64,000 nt of DNA. It comes from Halomonas sp. (GTDB lineage Bacteria; Pseudomonadota; Gammaproteobacteria; Pseudomonadales; Halomonadaceae). Below are positions 51,364 through 58,753 of this stretch, one piece after another. The stretch lies in contig NZ_JAFIFK010000068.1 of NCBI RefSeq assembly GCF_020832045.1, positions 94,321 to 158,320 on the forward strand, in the 5' to 3' direction. The notes beneath the pieces are model-generated. The model was not told the origin of the DNA. It did no database searches and saw only the letters and a program-made list of their open reading frames with translations. A program made the position numbers and the translations under genes. Within the stretch, counting starts at the first letter, position 1; each line of letters starts with the position of its first letter.

Positions 51364-52731
51364 ATGACCAAATCCGGCCAGATCGCGGAAGCCTTGCTCA
51401 GGGCGATGAACGAAGGGCGGCTGGCACCTGGCGCCAAGGTGGCCTCCATTCGCGAGGCGGCCCGGCAGTTCGGCGTGGCCAAGAACACCATCATCGACGC
51501 CTACGATCAGCTCGTTGCCATGGGGCGCCTGCAGGCACGCCACGGCTCGGGCTTCTTCGTCTGTCAGGCACGCCCTCAAGCCACCGTGGAAGAGCGCGAG
51601 AGCCTGACCGAGGCGATCGACAGTGTGTCGCTGTTGCGCGAGCAACTGGTGGGTAGTTTTGCCGTTCGCGCTGGAGATGGCCGTGCCCCGGCGACGTGGA
51701 TGGGCGGCCTCGATCTCGCCCGGGCGCTGAAGCGGCGCGGGCCGGAACAGGACGAGACACACTTCGAATACGGGATGCCGCAGGGCTTCGAGCCGCTGCG
51801 GGACGCCATCGCCAGGGTGCTGGTGGGGCGCTCCATCCACACCGGCCACGAACAGGTACTGCTCACCTTCGGTGCCAATCACGCCTTCGATCTGATCATC
51901 CGCCACTTCGTCGAGGCCGGTGACAGCGTGATGGTGGAAACACCGGGCTACTATCCGCTATTCGGCAAGCTGCGCCTGGCGCGGGCCAAACTGGTAGGCG
52001 TTTCGCGCACGCCGGAGGGGCCGGACCTCGAAGAGTTCGAGCGCAAGGTGCGCCAGTATCGGCCGCGGCTGTTCTTCCTGCAGCCCAATGCCCACAACCC
52101 CACCGGCACCAGCATGTCGCTGAGCAACATGCATCAGCTATTGAAGATCGCCGAGCAGTACGGCGTGGTGCTGGTGGAAGACGACGTATTCGCCGACCTG
52201 CTGCCCCAAGGGAGCGCGCACCTGGCGGCGCTGGATGGGCTGGAAAACGTCATCTATGTGGGTACCTTTTCCAAGACGCTCTCCACCGGGCTGCGCTCGG
52301 GCTACATCGCCGGCAGCCGTTCCCTGATCCGCTCCCTCACCGATATCAAGATGCTTACCGTGGTCAACTCCTCCACCTTCATCGAGTCGGTGATCCACGA
52401 GCTGATCGTAAAAGGGCGCTACCGCCGCCACTTGGTGCAGCTTCGCGAGAAAGTCGCCAAGGCCAGCGCCAGCGCTCGCCGCGCCCTGCGTGAGGTGGGT
52501 ATCGACGATGTCAGCGGCCCCGGCGGAGGCTACTATCTCTGGGCCCGGCTGCCCGCCGGTATCAACACCCTGGAGCTGGCCAAACGCGCCACGGAAGAGG
52601 GCATCTTCATCGCTCCCGGTGGCATCTTCTCGCTGCGCCCGGACGGCATCGACGGCACCGCCATGCGCATCAACGTCGCCTACGCCAACGACTACCGCTT
52701 CCTGGAGTTTCTGAGCAAGACGCTGGGATAG
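51364..52731 (+). CDS. MocR-type regulator (GntR helix-turn-helix plus aminotransferase fold)
   Basis: A 455-residue MocR regulator. A GntR winged helix is at about 5-70 (IAEALLRAMNEGRLAPGAKVASIREAARQFGVAKNTIIDAYDQL). The fold-type I aminotransferase domain fills the rest, with HNPTGT, VEDDVFADLL and the PLP lysine in TFSKTLSTGLRSGY (about 304). The ATG at 51364 follows GAGGTAGG. It is divergent from the permease/HMG-CoA reductase operon and flanked by three matching half-sites, so it probably controls that operon and itself. An amino-containing or PLP-linked signal would be unusual for mevalonate use. Confidence 0.9.
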   Translation: MTKSGQIAEALLRAMNEGRLAPGAKVASIREAARQFGVAKNTIIDAYDQLVAMGRLQARHGSGFFVCQARPQATVEERESLTEAIDSVSLLREQLVGSFAVRAGDGRAPATWMGGLDLARALKRRGPEQDETHFEYGMPQGFEPLRDAIARVLVGRSIHTGHEQVLLTFGANHAFDLIIRHFVEAGDSVMVETPGYYPLFGKLRLARAKLVGVSRTPEGPDLEEFERKVRQYRPRLFFLQPNAHNPTGTSMSLSNMHQLLKIAEQYGVVLVEDDVFADLLPQGSAHLAALDGLENVIYVGTFSKTLSTGLRSGYIAGSRSLIRSLTDIKMLTVVNSSTFIESVIHELIVKGRYRRHLVQLREKVAKASASARRALREVGIDDVSGPGGGYYLWARLPAGINTLELAKRATEEGIFIAPGGIFSLRPDGIDGTAMRINVAYANDYRFLEFLSKTLG

Positions 52732-52745
52732 ACTCTCCCGTACCT

Positions 52746-53222
52746 TCAGGACTTCACGCGAATATCTGCAGCGCAAGCGGCAGCCAGCGTCGTACTGCGT
52801 GCGAGAAAGTCCGTGATGAGACGCAGCTCATCCTCGCTGTACCCGGACCAGAGATCGAACATACGCTGCTGCATCGGCCGGTAAACGCGCGCAATCGGCT
52901 CGATCTCATCCTTCTGGACCACGACCACCGTGCGTCGCCGGTCGCGTTCATCCGCTTCGCGTTTGACGTAGCCGGCCTTCTCGAGCCGATCGATAAGTGC
53001 GGTAGTGGCTCCCGGCGTAAGGCTGGTTGCGCGTGCAATATCACCGGCGAGTGCGCGGCCTTCCATGGTCAAGAGGTCCAGGACCTCCAGGTCCGTCGTA
53101 TGCAGACCGAAGCGGTCGGCCACCACGTGGCTCGTCAGCACGCTCTGTGCTCCCAGCTTTCTGATCCGCTCGCCAAGAGCCTCCAGCAGCATCTGTTTTG
53201 ACTCGTTGCTTGTGTCGGACAT
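52746..53222 (-). CDS. MarR-family regulator
   Basis: A 158-residue MarR regulator. The winged helix is seen in DLEVLDLLTMEGRALAGDIARATSLTPGATTALIDRLEKAGYVKREADERDRR, with the wing Arg/Asp pattern (about 60-112). It is the second gene of a unit with a four-segment membrane protein; its start lies seven bases after that gene's stop. The AT-rich dyad at 53732-53757 ahead of the unit is its likely operator. Confidence 0.88.
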   Translation of the reverse strand: MSDTSNESKQMLLEALGERIRKLGAQSVLTSHVVADRFGLHTTDLEVLDLLTMEGRALAGDIARATSLTPGATTALIDRLEKAGYVKREADERDRRRTVVVVQKDEIEPIARVYRPMQQRMFDLWSGYSEDELRLITDFLARSTTLAAACAADIRVKS

Positions 53223-53228
53223 GAGTGC

Positions 53229-53678
53229 CTAACCCCCAAAACGCGCTGCAACGATGACAGCACCCAGCAAGGCTGCGCAGGTAGCGAGGTCGAAGGGCAG
53301 CCTCAAGAGGCTGCGACGCACCCAGCGCTGCGCATCGTGCTGCTCGACCGTGGCTGGGTCGGCGCGCTCGAAAGCAAGGGCTCGCGGGATGAAGTCAAAC
53401 GCGGACCACAAGCGCATCGCCGCGTGACTCAACAGCGCCACCAGCAAGAGCAGGCGCACCGGCGGATGCGCCCATGCCAACACCAGCGAAGCCAGAAGCA
53501 GCAGCTCGAAGGAGAGGTGAGCGGGAATCCAGAATCGCTTGCGTGATACGCCGCCGCGGTCAGGTTGGATGAGTTCAGGACGCTTGGGCCAGGCTGGGTC
53601 GATGACGGAATACTCGTACGCGCCACCGCCCAGACGAATAAGGGCCAGCGCAGCGGCCAAGGCTAGAATGATGATCAT
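53229..53678 (-). CDS. Small four-segment membrane protein of the MarR unit
   Basis: A 149-residue inner-membrane protein with about four hydrophobic segments. A GGAG site supports the ATG at 53678; an in-frame GTG 15 bases earlier is possible. Loops include YSVIDPAWPKRPELIQPDRGGVSRKRFW and DFIPRALAFERADPATVEQHDAQRW. I do not recognise a named family. It is first in a two-gene unit with a MarR regulator and is likely its target. Confidence 0.7.
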   Translation of the reverse strand: MIIILALAAALALIRLGGGAYEYSVIDPAWPKRPELIQPDRGGVSRKRFWIPAHLSFELLLLASLVLAWAHPPVRLLLLVALLSHAAMRLWSAFDFIPRALAFERADPATVEQHDAQRWVRRSLLRLPFDLATCAALLGAVIVAARFGG

Positions 53679-53731
53679 GGGTGCTTTCTCCACGGTTCAG
53701 GGACAACTTTAGTGGAGATAGTTTAATCATC

Positions 53732-53757
53732 AAAATACTTTATCATAAAGATATTTT
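53732..53757. promoter_or_regulatory. AT-rich dyad, probable MarR operator
   Basis: AAAATACTTTAT (53732-53743), one centre base, and ATAAAGATATTTT (53745-53757) form a dyad with one bulged base. TTTATCAT also repeats directly. It lies about 55 bases ahead of the membrane-protein/MarR unit, in a strikingly AT-rich gap. Confidence 0.65.
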
Positions 53758-53832
53758 ATCATTGAAATAAATCCCCAAGTGCCTGAGGGATGCTATTCGT
53801 TACGGTAGGTGGTGGCCCTGATCCCATCCAAT

Positions 53833-54501
53833 CTAGCCTTCCCGCTGCATCTTCTCTCGCCTATCCACTTCTGCCGCCGTGGGTGGGTCCATGGCAAAGT
53901 CGCCTGTCTGTACCGTGCCTTCGCGCTCATACCGGGCAATCACGATGCCGTTGGGCGACACCCGCTGGGCGGCGAGCTTGAACGCCGCCGGTGCTGCGCC
54001 AGCGTCGAACAGTTTCTTGCCGCTCCCCAGCAACACGGGGAAGGTGAACAGCTTGAGTTCATCGACGAGATCGCTGGCAAGCAGCGTGTGGACCAGCTCG
54101 GTGCTGCCCTGGGTGACGAGTGCCGGACCGTCTTCCTGCTTCAGCCTGGCAACATCGGCCGCTGCATCGCGCAGCGCCACCGAGTCTTTCCAAGTCAACT
54201 CCAGGCCCTTTCGGGTCGCCACGTATTTGTTGATAGAGTTGAAGGTCTTGGCGATGGAATCATCCGGCCCTTCCTCGGCGTAGGGCCAGTGCGCAGCGAA
54301 GATCTCGTACGTCTTGCGCCCGAGCAGCAGATCGAAGGGCTGATCGAACAGCTTGTCGATCTCCTCGCCGAATACCTCATCCACCAAAGGGGCGACCCAG
54401 CCGCCGTAGCGAAAACCGCCGGTCGGATCCTCTTCAGGCCCGCCGGGTGCCTGCATCACGCCGTCCAGTGAGACCATCGCGCCAACGATCACTTTCCGCA
54501 T
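53833..54501 (-). CDS. Dihydrofolate reductase family protein (RibD C-terminal-like), first copy
   Basis: A 222-residue protein of the RibD C-terminal/DHFR-like superfamily. It shows KVIVGAMVSLDGVMQAPGGPEEDP, LLLGRKTYEIFAAHWP, and LVTQGSTELVHTLLASDLVDELKLFTFPVLLGSGKKLF. The ATG at 54501 follows GAGG. Such proteins are not true folate enzymes; they bind NADPH and probably reduce small substrates. A shorter, AT-richer relative lies at 56232-56789. The last 35 residues (after IARYEREG) go beyond the family's usual end. Confidence 0.88.
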   Translation of the reverse strand: MRKVIVGAMVSLDGVMQAPGGPEEDPTGGFRYGGWVAPLVDEVFGEEIDKLFDQPFDLLLGRKTYEIFAAHWPYAEEGPDDSIAKTFNSINKYVATRKGLELTWKDSVALRDAAADVARLKQEDGPALVTQGSTELVHTLLASDLVDELKLFTFPVLLGSGKKLFDAGAAPAAFKLAAQRVSPNGIVIARYEREGTVQTGDFAMDPPTAAEVDRREKMQREG

Positions 54502-54613
54502 GAGTTCATCCTCGTGGTTTGCTTGCGTACCCAGTCTTCGAACGAAGTATGGGGAGATCGACAAACCTGCGATAAACGGCGGCGAGGGCTTGTTGGGTGT
54601 GCGCTTCTAAAGC

Positions 54614-55126
54614 TCAGTCCGCTGCGTGTTTGCGAGCCACCGCCAGCGCAGGAGGATGTGCCAGCGTTTGGTAGACAACGCAGTACCGCTCCGTCAAACG
54701 CAGTAGCGTGTCGAGCTGCTCTTCCGAAGCATCGGTGTCGAGGGTGATTTGTAGCCGAATGCTCTGAAAGCCGACGGGCACTTCCTTTGATACGCCAAGC
54801 GTGCCGCGGAAATCGAGATCGCCTTCCGCCTGGAGCGAGGCATCCCGCAACTCGATACCGAGTGACGTGGCGACGGCGTTCAGCGTCACCCCAGCGCAGG
54901 CCACCAGCGCTTCGAGCAGCATGTCGCCAGAGCACGCACTCTGACCGCTCCCGCCCGTGGCGGGATGCAGCCCGGCTTCAACGAGTGCCTTGCCCGTCTC
55001 GATTTTGCAGCTCACGCCTTCACCGAGACGCCCTTGGGCGCGCAGGGTGACGAGAGCGGCATCCGGTACTTCGCGATAACGCTCCTTTAGAGGCGTCTGG
55101 GCGGAGCGCAGCTCTTCAGCCTTCAT
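54614..55126 (-). CDS. OsmC family peroxiredoxin-like protein
   Basis: A 170-residue OsmC/Ohr-like protein. It has a first cysteine in EGVSCKIETG, a second in GQSACSGDMLLEALVACAGVTLNAVA, and a third in ERYCVVYQTL. The active pair of the family corresponds to one Cys in each half, so a working thiol peroxidase is plausible. AGGAG precedes the start. It is divergent from a dienelactone hydrolase gene across 165 bases. OsmC proteins reduce organic hydroperoxides. Confidence 0.85.
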   Translation of the reverse strand: MKAEELRSAQTPLKERYREVPDAALVTLRAQGRLGEGVSCKIETGKALVEAGLHPATGGSGQSACSGDMLLEALVACAGVTLNAVATSLGIELRDASLQAEGDLDFRGTLGVSKEVPVGFQSIRLQITLDTDASEEQLDTLLRLTERYCVVYQTLAHPPALAVARKHAAD

Positions 55127-55291
55127 GGCACTCTCCTAATATTTGTTTTTGCGGCACGGCAGCCGTACGTGCCAGCTGCCTGAAACACCTCCTCAAAATA
55201 GGCTAAGGTACTCAAGCTGGCCAAAAGCGGATCTTTGGCACATTCGTCCCTGACAAGATCCATTTGCCAACGACAAACCCGGAGCCCGCTC

Positions 55292-56032
55292 ATGTCTCGC
55301 GCCATCGAAATCCCCGCCGCCGACGGCACCATCGACGCTCATGTCTTCACGCCCGAGGGCGTCAAGGGCCCTCTACCGGCCGTGGTACTGTTCACGGATA
55401 TTGGTGGCCTGCGCCCCTGCTATCACGCGAAGGCCCAGCAGGTAGCGGATAACGGCTACGCCGTATTGATGCCAAACGTTTATTACCGCGATGCGCGCGG
55501 CACCGTCGTACCGGAGGGTAAGTCCTTTCGCGATCCGGACGTGCGCCCGACGCTGTTCGAGTATGCCGGCCGACTCACGCCCGAAGCGCAGTCCCGCGAC
55601 TTTGCCGCGCAGCTGAAATGCATCGATGACGAACCAGAATTCGCGGGCGGCAAGATCGGGGTGGTGGGCTACTGCATGACCGGCGCCTTCGCGCTGCGCA
55701 TGGCGGCCGAACACCCTGAACGCGTTGCCGCCGCGGCCGGTTTCCACTCGGCCAACCTGGCAACCGCTGGCGACCCGAAGAGCCTCGTGCACGTGGTCGG
55801 CAGCATCGAAGGGCGCGTCTACCTCGGCCACGCCGACAAGGACGAACTGCTGCCACCCGACCAGATCGCCCGCATTGACGGAGCGCTGGCCGCTGCCGGC
55901 GTGCACTTCATCACCGAGCTCTACAAGGGCGCCGCCCACGGTTTCACGGCCAGGGATGCCCCCAGCTATGACGCCGCCGCCGATGCATTGCATCACAGGA
56001 GGTTGGTGATGCTGTTGGAGGAGGCGTTGTAG
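55292..56032 (+). CDS. Dienelactone hydrolase family protein
   Basis: A 246-residue alpha/beta hydrolase with a cysteine nucleophile in the elbow VGYCMTGAFALRMA (about 128), the acid probably in GHADKDELLPP, and the His in YKGAAHGFTARD (about 215). The ATG at 55292 follows CGGAG. Family members open dienelactones in chlorocatechol breakdown, but single copies like this occur widely. A GC-rich hairpin (56052-56078) follows the stop. Confidence 0.88.
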   Translation: MSRAIEIPAADGTIDAHVFTPEGVKGPLPAVVLFTDIGGLRPCYHAKAQQVADNGYAVLMPNVYYRDARGTVVPEGKSFRDPDVRPTLFEYAGRLTPEAQSRDFAAQLKCIDDEPEFAGGKIGVVGYCMTGAFALRMAAEHPERVAAAAGFHSANLATAGDPKSLVHVVGSIEGRVYLGHADKDELLPPDQIARIDGALAAAGVHFITELYKGAAHGFTARDAPSYDAAADALHHRRLVMLLEEAL

Positions 56033-56051
56033 CGGGAGTAGTCTTGTTTAT

Positions 56052-56078
56052 CGGCGGCCCCGTTGAGTGGGGCCGCCG
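56052..56078 (+). terminator. Hairpin terminator of the dienelactone hydrolase gene
   Basis: A perfect 10-bp stem CGGCGGCCCC (56052-56061) and GGGGCCGCCG (56069-56078) around a 7-base loop lies 20 bases after the stop. Only TT follows, so the U-run is weak. Confidence 0.6.
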
Positions 56079-56152
56079 TTGGCATAGCCGCTATTGGTCA
56101 GGGTGGTGGGGAGGTTTGCATTCGGTCAAAAGCAGAGCTTCGAAGATTTCTC

Positions 56153-56237
56153 ATGTAACGACCCCAAGCAGGGGCGTATTTTTGCGTTTTTGAGCGCAGC
56201 GAAGCAAAATATGTCCCGCTGCCTTGGCTCGTTAGGT
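56153..56237 (-). mobile_element. attC-like integron recombination site
   Basis: About 85 bases form a long imperfect hairpin of attC form. On the minus strand it opens with ACCTAAC (fits RYYYAAC; 56237-56231), which holds the stop codon of the reductase gene, and closes with GTTACAT (56159-56153; GTTRRRY with one mismatch). TAACGA (56156-56161) pairs with TCGTTA (56229-56234). Inward, CC.AAG.CAG.GG pairs with its partner across several bulged bases, and TATTTTTGC pairs with GCAAAATA. Extra-helical bases and an unpaired centre are typical of attC. No integrase gene is in the window. Confidence 0.6.
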
Positions 56238-56789
56238 GCGGCCATAGTCAGCTCGCAGAACGCCTGTAGCAAAACGCCTTGTTTGAAATAATCTTAAAGG
56301 AAGTGCGCTAGAGTTCATGTCAAATAGAGGTTTTCCTGCGCCAAGGAAGACAGGGAAAATAAAGAACCTGAACTCGTCCACTAGGTTCTTCCTTGAGAAC
56401 GCCTGCACTAAGCTGGCACTACCTATAATCATCAAGTCCTTTCCGGGTGTATGTTTCAGACTTTCTATTTCAGATGCCGCGTCAGGCCCCAGAGTGCGAG
56501 AATTGCTCCATGTCAATTCGGTTAAGGTAGTGGAGCACACCAGTTTCTCCATTGAGTTCATAGTCTCATAAAGAACCTCGGATTCTGCTGCAGGCGTAGG
56601 CCAGTAATCTGCGAGGCTTTGGAATGTGGTTTTCCCCATCACGAAGGCATCAAGGGCGTGGTATTGGTCAGCAAGGTCATGCTCCATCTCGCTGTTAAAG
56701 CCTGACACGACGAAGTCCATTTCCTGGCCAGGCGGACCAGCCATGAAACCGTCGAGTGATATAAATTCAAATGCTATAAGTTTTTTCAT
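56232..56789 (-). CDS. Dihydrofolate reductase family protein (RibD-C-like) in a probable gene cassette
   Basis: A 185-residue RibD C-terminal-like reductase: KKLIAFEFISLDGFMAGPPGQEMD, DAFVMGKTTFQSLADYWP, and LMIIGSASLVQAFSRKNLVDEFRFFIFPVFLGAGKPLF. It is a shorter relative of the gene at 53833. Its DNA is visibly AT-richer than both flanks, and codon use differs. Its stop lies inside the RYYYAAC end of an attC-like site, the classic layout of an integron cassette. AGGAG precedes the start, close to another GTTACA at 56812-56817. Acquired by transfer is a fair inference. Confidence 0.85.
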   Translation of the reverse strand: MKKLIAFEFISLDGFMAGPPGQEMDFVVSGFNSEMEHDLADQYHALDAFVMGKTTFQSLADYWPTPAAESEVLYETMNSMEKLVCSTTLTELTWSNSRTLGPDAASEIESLKHTPGKDLMIIGSASLVQAFSRKNLVDEFRFFIFPVFLGAGKPLFDMNSSALPLRLFQTRRFATGVLRADYGRT

Positions 56790-56871
56790 GAGGTCTCCTA
56801 ATATTGTGGTCTGTGTAACATAGTCGGACGGGGACCTTCATTTTCGACATGGTATTACCACCTAATAGTGA

Positions 56872-57336
56872 TTAGGCAGCACGCTCTGATTGGATGAACG
56901 CGCACGCATGTATAACAACAGAATCCAGGTCATCCACATCGCAGGTGGCCTGAACGCGGCAAATCTCGGGTTGAGCCAGGCAGAGTTCGGTCACTGCCGA
57001 GAGTGCTTCTGGCATAAGGCCTCGTTGCCAATAGTGGCGTGCCAGCACATAGCCGACTTCGACGACATGGCCCTTGGGGCGGGCTTCCAACATGCCGATA
57101 GGTTCGTGCTCTGCACGCTGCAGCGTCATGACGTAGGGGAAGTGGCTGCGAGCTTGCCAGGCCTGGATGCAGACATCGACAAATTGCTGCGTTTCGGCGA
57201 GCGCCTGGTGTGGGCGCCAGACCAGGTAGCGGGTGACTTCCGGGTCGGACGTATACGCCTGGTACAGGAGCGGCCCATCGGTTGAGCGGGGTTCCCGCAG
57301 GACGAGCCGCTCCGTTTCGATGCGTGAGGGAAGCAT
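56872..57336 (-). CDS. GNAT-family acetyltransferase, C-terminally shortened
   Basis: A 154-residue RimJ/RimL-like acetyltransferase. The N-terminal part (RIETERLVLREPRSTDGPLLYQAYTSDPEVTRYL) and acetyl-CoA loop region (VGYVLARHYWQRGLMPEAL) are normal. After CDVDDLDSVV the expected S.RVLEK.GF end is missing; instead it ends IHACAFIQSERAA. Family members are about 175-185 residues, so about 25 are lost. The break lies at the boundary with the AT-rich cassette-like segment, so insertion there may have removed its end. It may be inactive. Confidence 0.75.
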   Translation of the reverse strand: MLPSRIETERLVLREPRSTDGPLLYQAYTSDPEVTRYLVWRPHQALAETQQFVDVCIQAWQARSHFPYVMTLQRAEHEPIGMLEARPKGHVVEVGYVLARHYWQRGLMPEALSAVTELCLAQPEICRVQATCDVDDLDSVVIHACAFIQSERAA

Positions 57337-57361
57337 GGTGTGGCCTTACTTGGCGGGTGTT

Positions 57362-57631
57362 TCACTCATCATACGAGTCATGCGAGCGAGGTGCATCGGG
57401 TGCCTGTTCATCCAGCGATTGCCGGTACTTGATGCAGCCTTTGATGAACTCCGGCCACTCGGGTACTACGGGGACCGGGTCGCTTTTGTCGGGCAGTAAG
57501 GCCCACAGTGCCGGGTGGTGCCAGCACAGATCGTGCCCGCTGCAGTCGCGGTGCTCGCGAATGCCTTGGCGCAGCCGTTTGGCTTCCTCGATCAGCTCCT
57601 CACGGGTCATCCGGTCGAGATCTTCATCCAT
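57362..57631 (-). CDS. Small conserved Cys/His-containing protein, unknown
   Basis: An 89-residue protein. It has a helix (MTREELIEEAKRLRQGIREHRD) and then CSGHDLCWHHPALWALLPD, a Cys/His cluster that could bind a metal, ending in a polar tail. GTGGAGG lies just ahead of the start. I recall similar short hypothetical proteins in many bacteria but no known function. Genes on either side run the same way. Confidence 0.65.
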   Translation of the reverse strand: MDEDLDRMTREELIEEAKRLRQGIREHRDCSGHDLCWHHPALWALLPDKSDPVPVVPEWPEFIKGCIKYRQSLDEQAPDAPRSHDSYDE

Positions 57632-57658
57632 AAGGCCTCCACATGTTTCCTGTAGCCG

Positions 57659-58015
57659 TCACTCCAGCTCGGCGAGCCTGGCCCGTACCAGATCTTTCAA
57701 CAGCGCTTCATCGATTTCCCAATCGATGGGTAGTTGAAAGCAGTTCTTGAAGACGACGTAGCCCTCCAGCCGCGGCTTGAATGCGTCGATGATATGCGGG
57801 CTCCAGGCCGAGAGGGTGAGGTGGTTCTTGTGGGCGTCGATGCCGGCGATGTACTTGCCATCTCGATGGATGGTCGGCACGTTCCAGGCAATCTTCGATT
57901 CCAACTCCGGAAACTGGGCAAGTATGAAGTCGACGATAGCCTTTAGCGTGCGGGCCTTGGTGGTATCCAGAGAGGCTAGGTAGTCCTCTACCGAGCTGAA
58001 TTTTGGGGTGGGCAT
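57659..58015 (-). CDS. DUF1801 (YdhG-like) protein
   Basis: A 118-residue DUF1801 protein, with YLASLDTTKARTLKAIVDFILAQFPELESKIAWNVPTIHRDGKYIAGIDAHKNHLTL and GYVVFKNCFQLPIDWEIDEALLKDLVRARLAE. The fold matches the frataxin-like/YdhG group, some of which are called iron chaperones. The start at 58015 matches family length, though its ribosome site is weak. It runs with the 89-residue gene below it, 27 bases apart. Confidence 0.8.
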   Translation of the reverse strand: MPTPKFSSVEDYLASLDTTKARTLKAIVDFILAQFPELESKIAWNVPTIHRDGKYIAGIDAHKNHLTLSAWSPHIIDAFKPRLEGYVVFKNCFQLPIDWEIDEALLKDLVRARLAELE

Positions 58016-58115
58016 AGTATCCGGGTCCTCATGCGACGGCCTGATGGCATGGGCTGGGTGCACGCTGCAGTATTAGTTAGCGGGGCAGGCTACGCAATTC
58101 CAGGACTCACAAGAT

Positions 58116-58150
58116 GGCAGCCCGCCGCCGTTGCCAGGCGGTGGGCTGCC
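58116..58150 (-). terminator. Strong hairpin after the RidA gene
   Basis: A 14-bp stem with one mismatched pair (58116-58129 with 58137-58150) around a 7-base loop lies 15 bases after the RidA stop on the minus strand. Few U follow, so it may be a partial terminator between RidA and the DUF1801 gene. Confidence 0.65.
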
Positions 58151-58165
58151 GGGTTGGTGTTTTGG

Positions 58166-58567
58166 TTATACGGCCGGCTGGGGAATCCGAGCGATCACCT
58201 TGATTTCGAAATCGAATCCCGCCAGCCAGTTCACGCCGACGGCGGTCCAGTTGGGGTAGGGCGGTTCGCCGATTGCCTTCGTACGCACCCTTTCGATCGC
58301 CTCCCACTGAGCAGCGGGATCGGTGTGAAAGGTGGTTACGTCGACGATGTCGTCGAAGGTGCAGCCGGCGGCGTCGAGCACGGCCGCAAGGTTGTCGAAG
58401 GCGAGCTGCACTTGGCTTTCGAAATCCGGCTCGGGAGAGCCGTCCTCGCGGCTGCCTACCTGACCCGAGACGAACAGGAAGTCGCCCGAGCGAATTGCCG
58501 CCGAGTAACGGTTGATTTCGTATAGCGCCTGCCTTCCGGCAGGAAAGACTGCATCGCGTTTGGCCAT
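58166..58567 (-). CDS. RidA family protein under TetR control
   Basis: A 133-residue Rid-family protein, a second copy besides 12733-13149. Family segments are YSAAIRSGDFLFVSGQVG and QVQLAFDNLAAVLDAAGCTFDDIVDVTTFHTD, ending FDFEIKVIARIP. The start at 58567 (MAKRDAVFPAG) is the usual one. The gap to the divergent TetR gene carries three matched dyads (58639-58705), so this gene is probably repressed by that TetR. Rid proteins clear reactive enamines, but several subgroups have other roles. Confidence 0.88.
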   Translation of the reverse strand: MAKRDAVFPAGRQALYEINRYSAAIRSGDFLFVSGQVGSREDGSPEPDFESQVQLAFDNLAAVLDAAGCTFDDIVDVTTFHTDPAAQWEAIERVRTKAIGEPPYPNWTAVGVNWLAGFDFEIKVIARIPQPAV

Positions 58568-58638
58568 CGTTCTACTCCGGTTTCTGATCCGGTGACTGGT
58601 GTTGCCAGCCGGGTTTTCCTTTACTCGGTTAGCATTGA

Positions 58639-58705
58639 TATACGGCGCGTATGTGAATATGGTGACACATACGCCGCGTATGTCAATACACATACGCTTT
58701 GTATG
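58639..58705. promoter_or_regulatory. Three TetR operators, CATACG-N3-CGTATG
   Basis: Three 15-bp dyads lie in the 186-base divergent gap: TATACG-GCG-CGTATG (58639-58653), CATACG-CCG-CGTATG (58668-58682, perfect) and CATACG-CTT-TGTATG (58691-58705). Centres are 29 and 23 bases apart. They should bind the TetR protein and repress both genes. Confidence 0.88.
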
Positions 58706-58753
58706 CTAAAGTTGCCCGGGTTGAATTAGATAGCTGAGTTCGAGGAGTACGGG

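Noticed and set aside
56818..56879. A second attC site between the shortened acetyltransferase and the reductase gene
   Set aside because: GCCTAAT and GTTACAC resemble core ends, but the 60 bases between do not pair into an attC-like stem.
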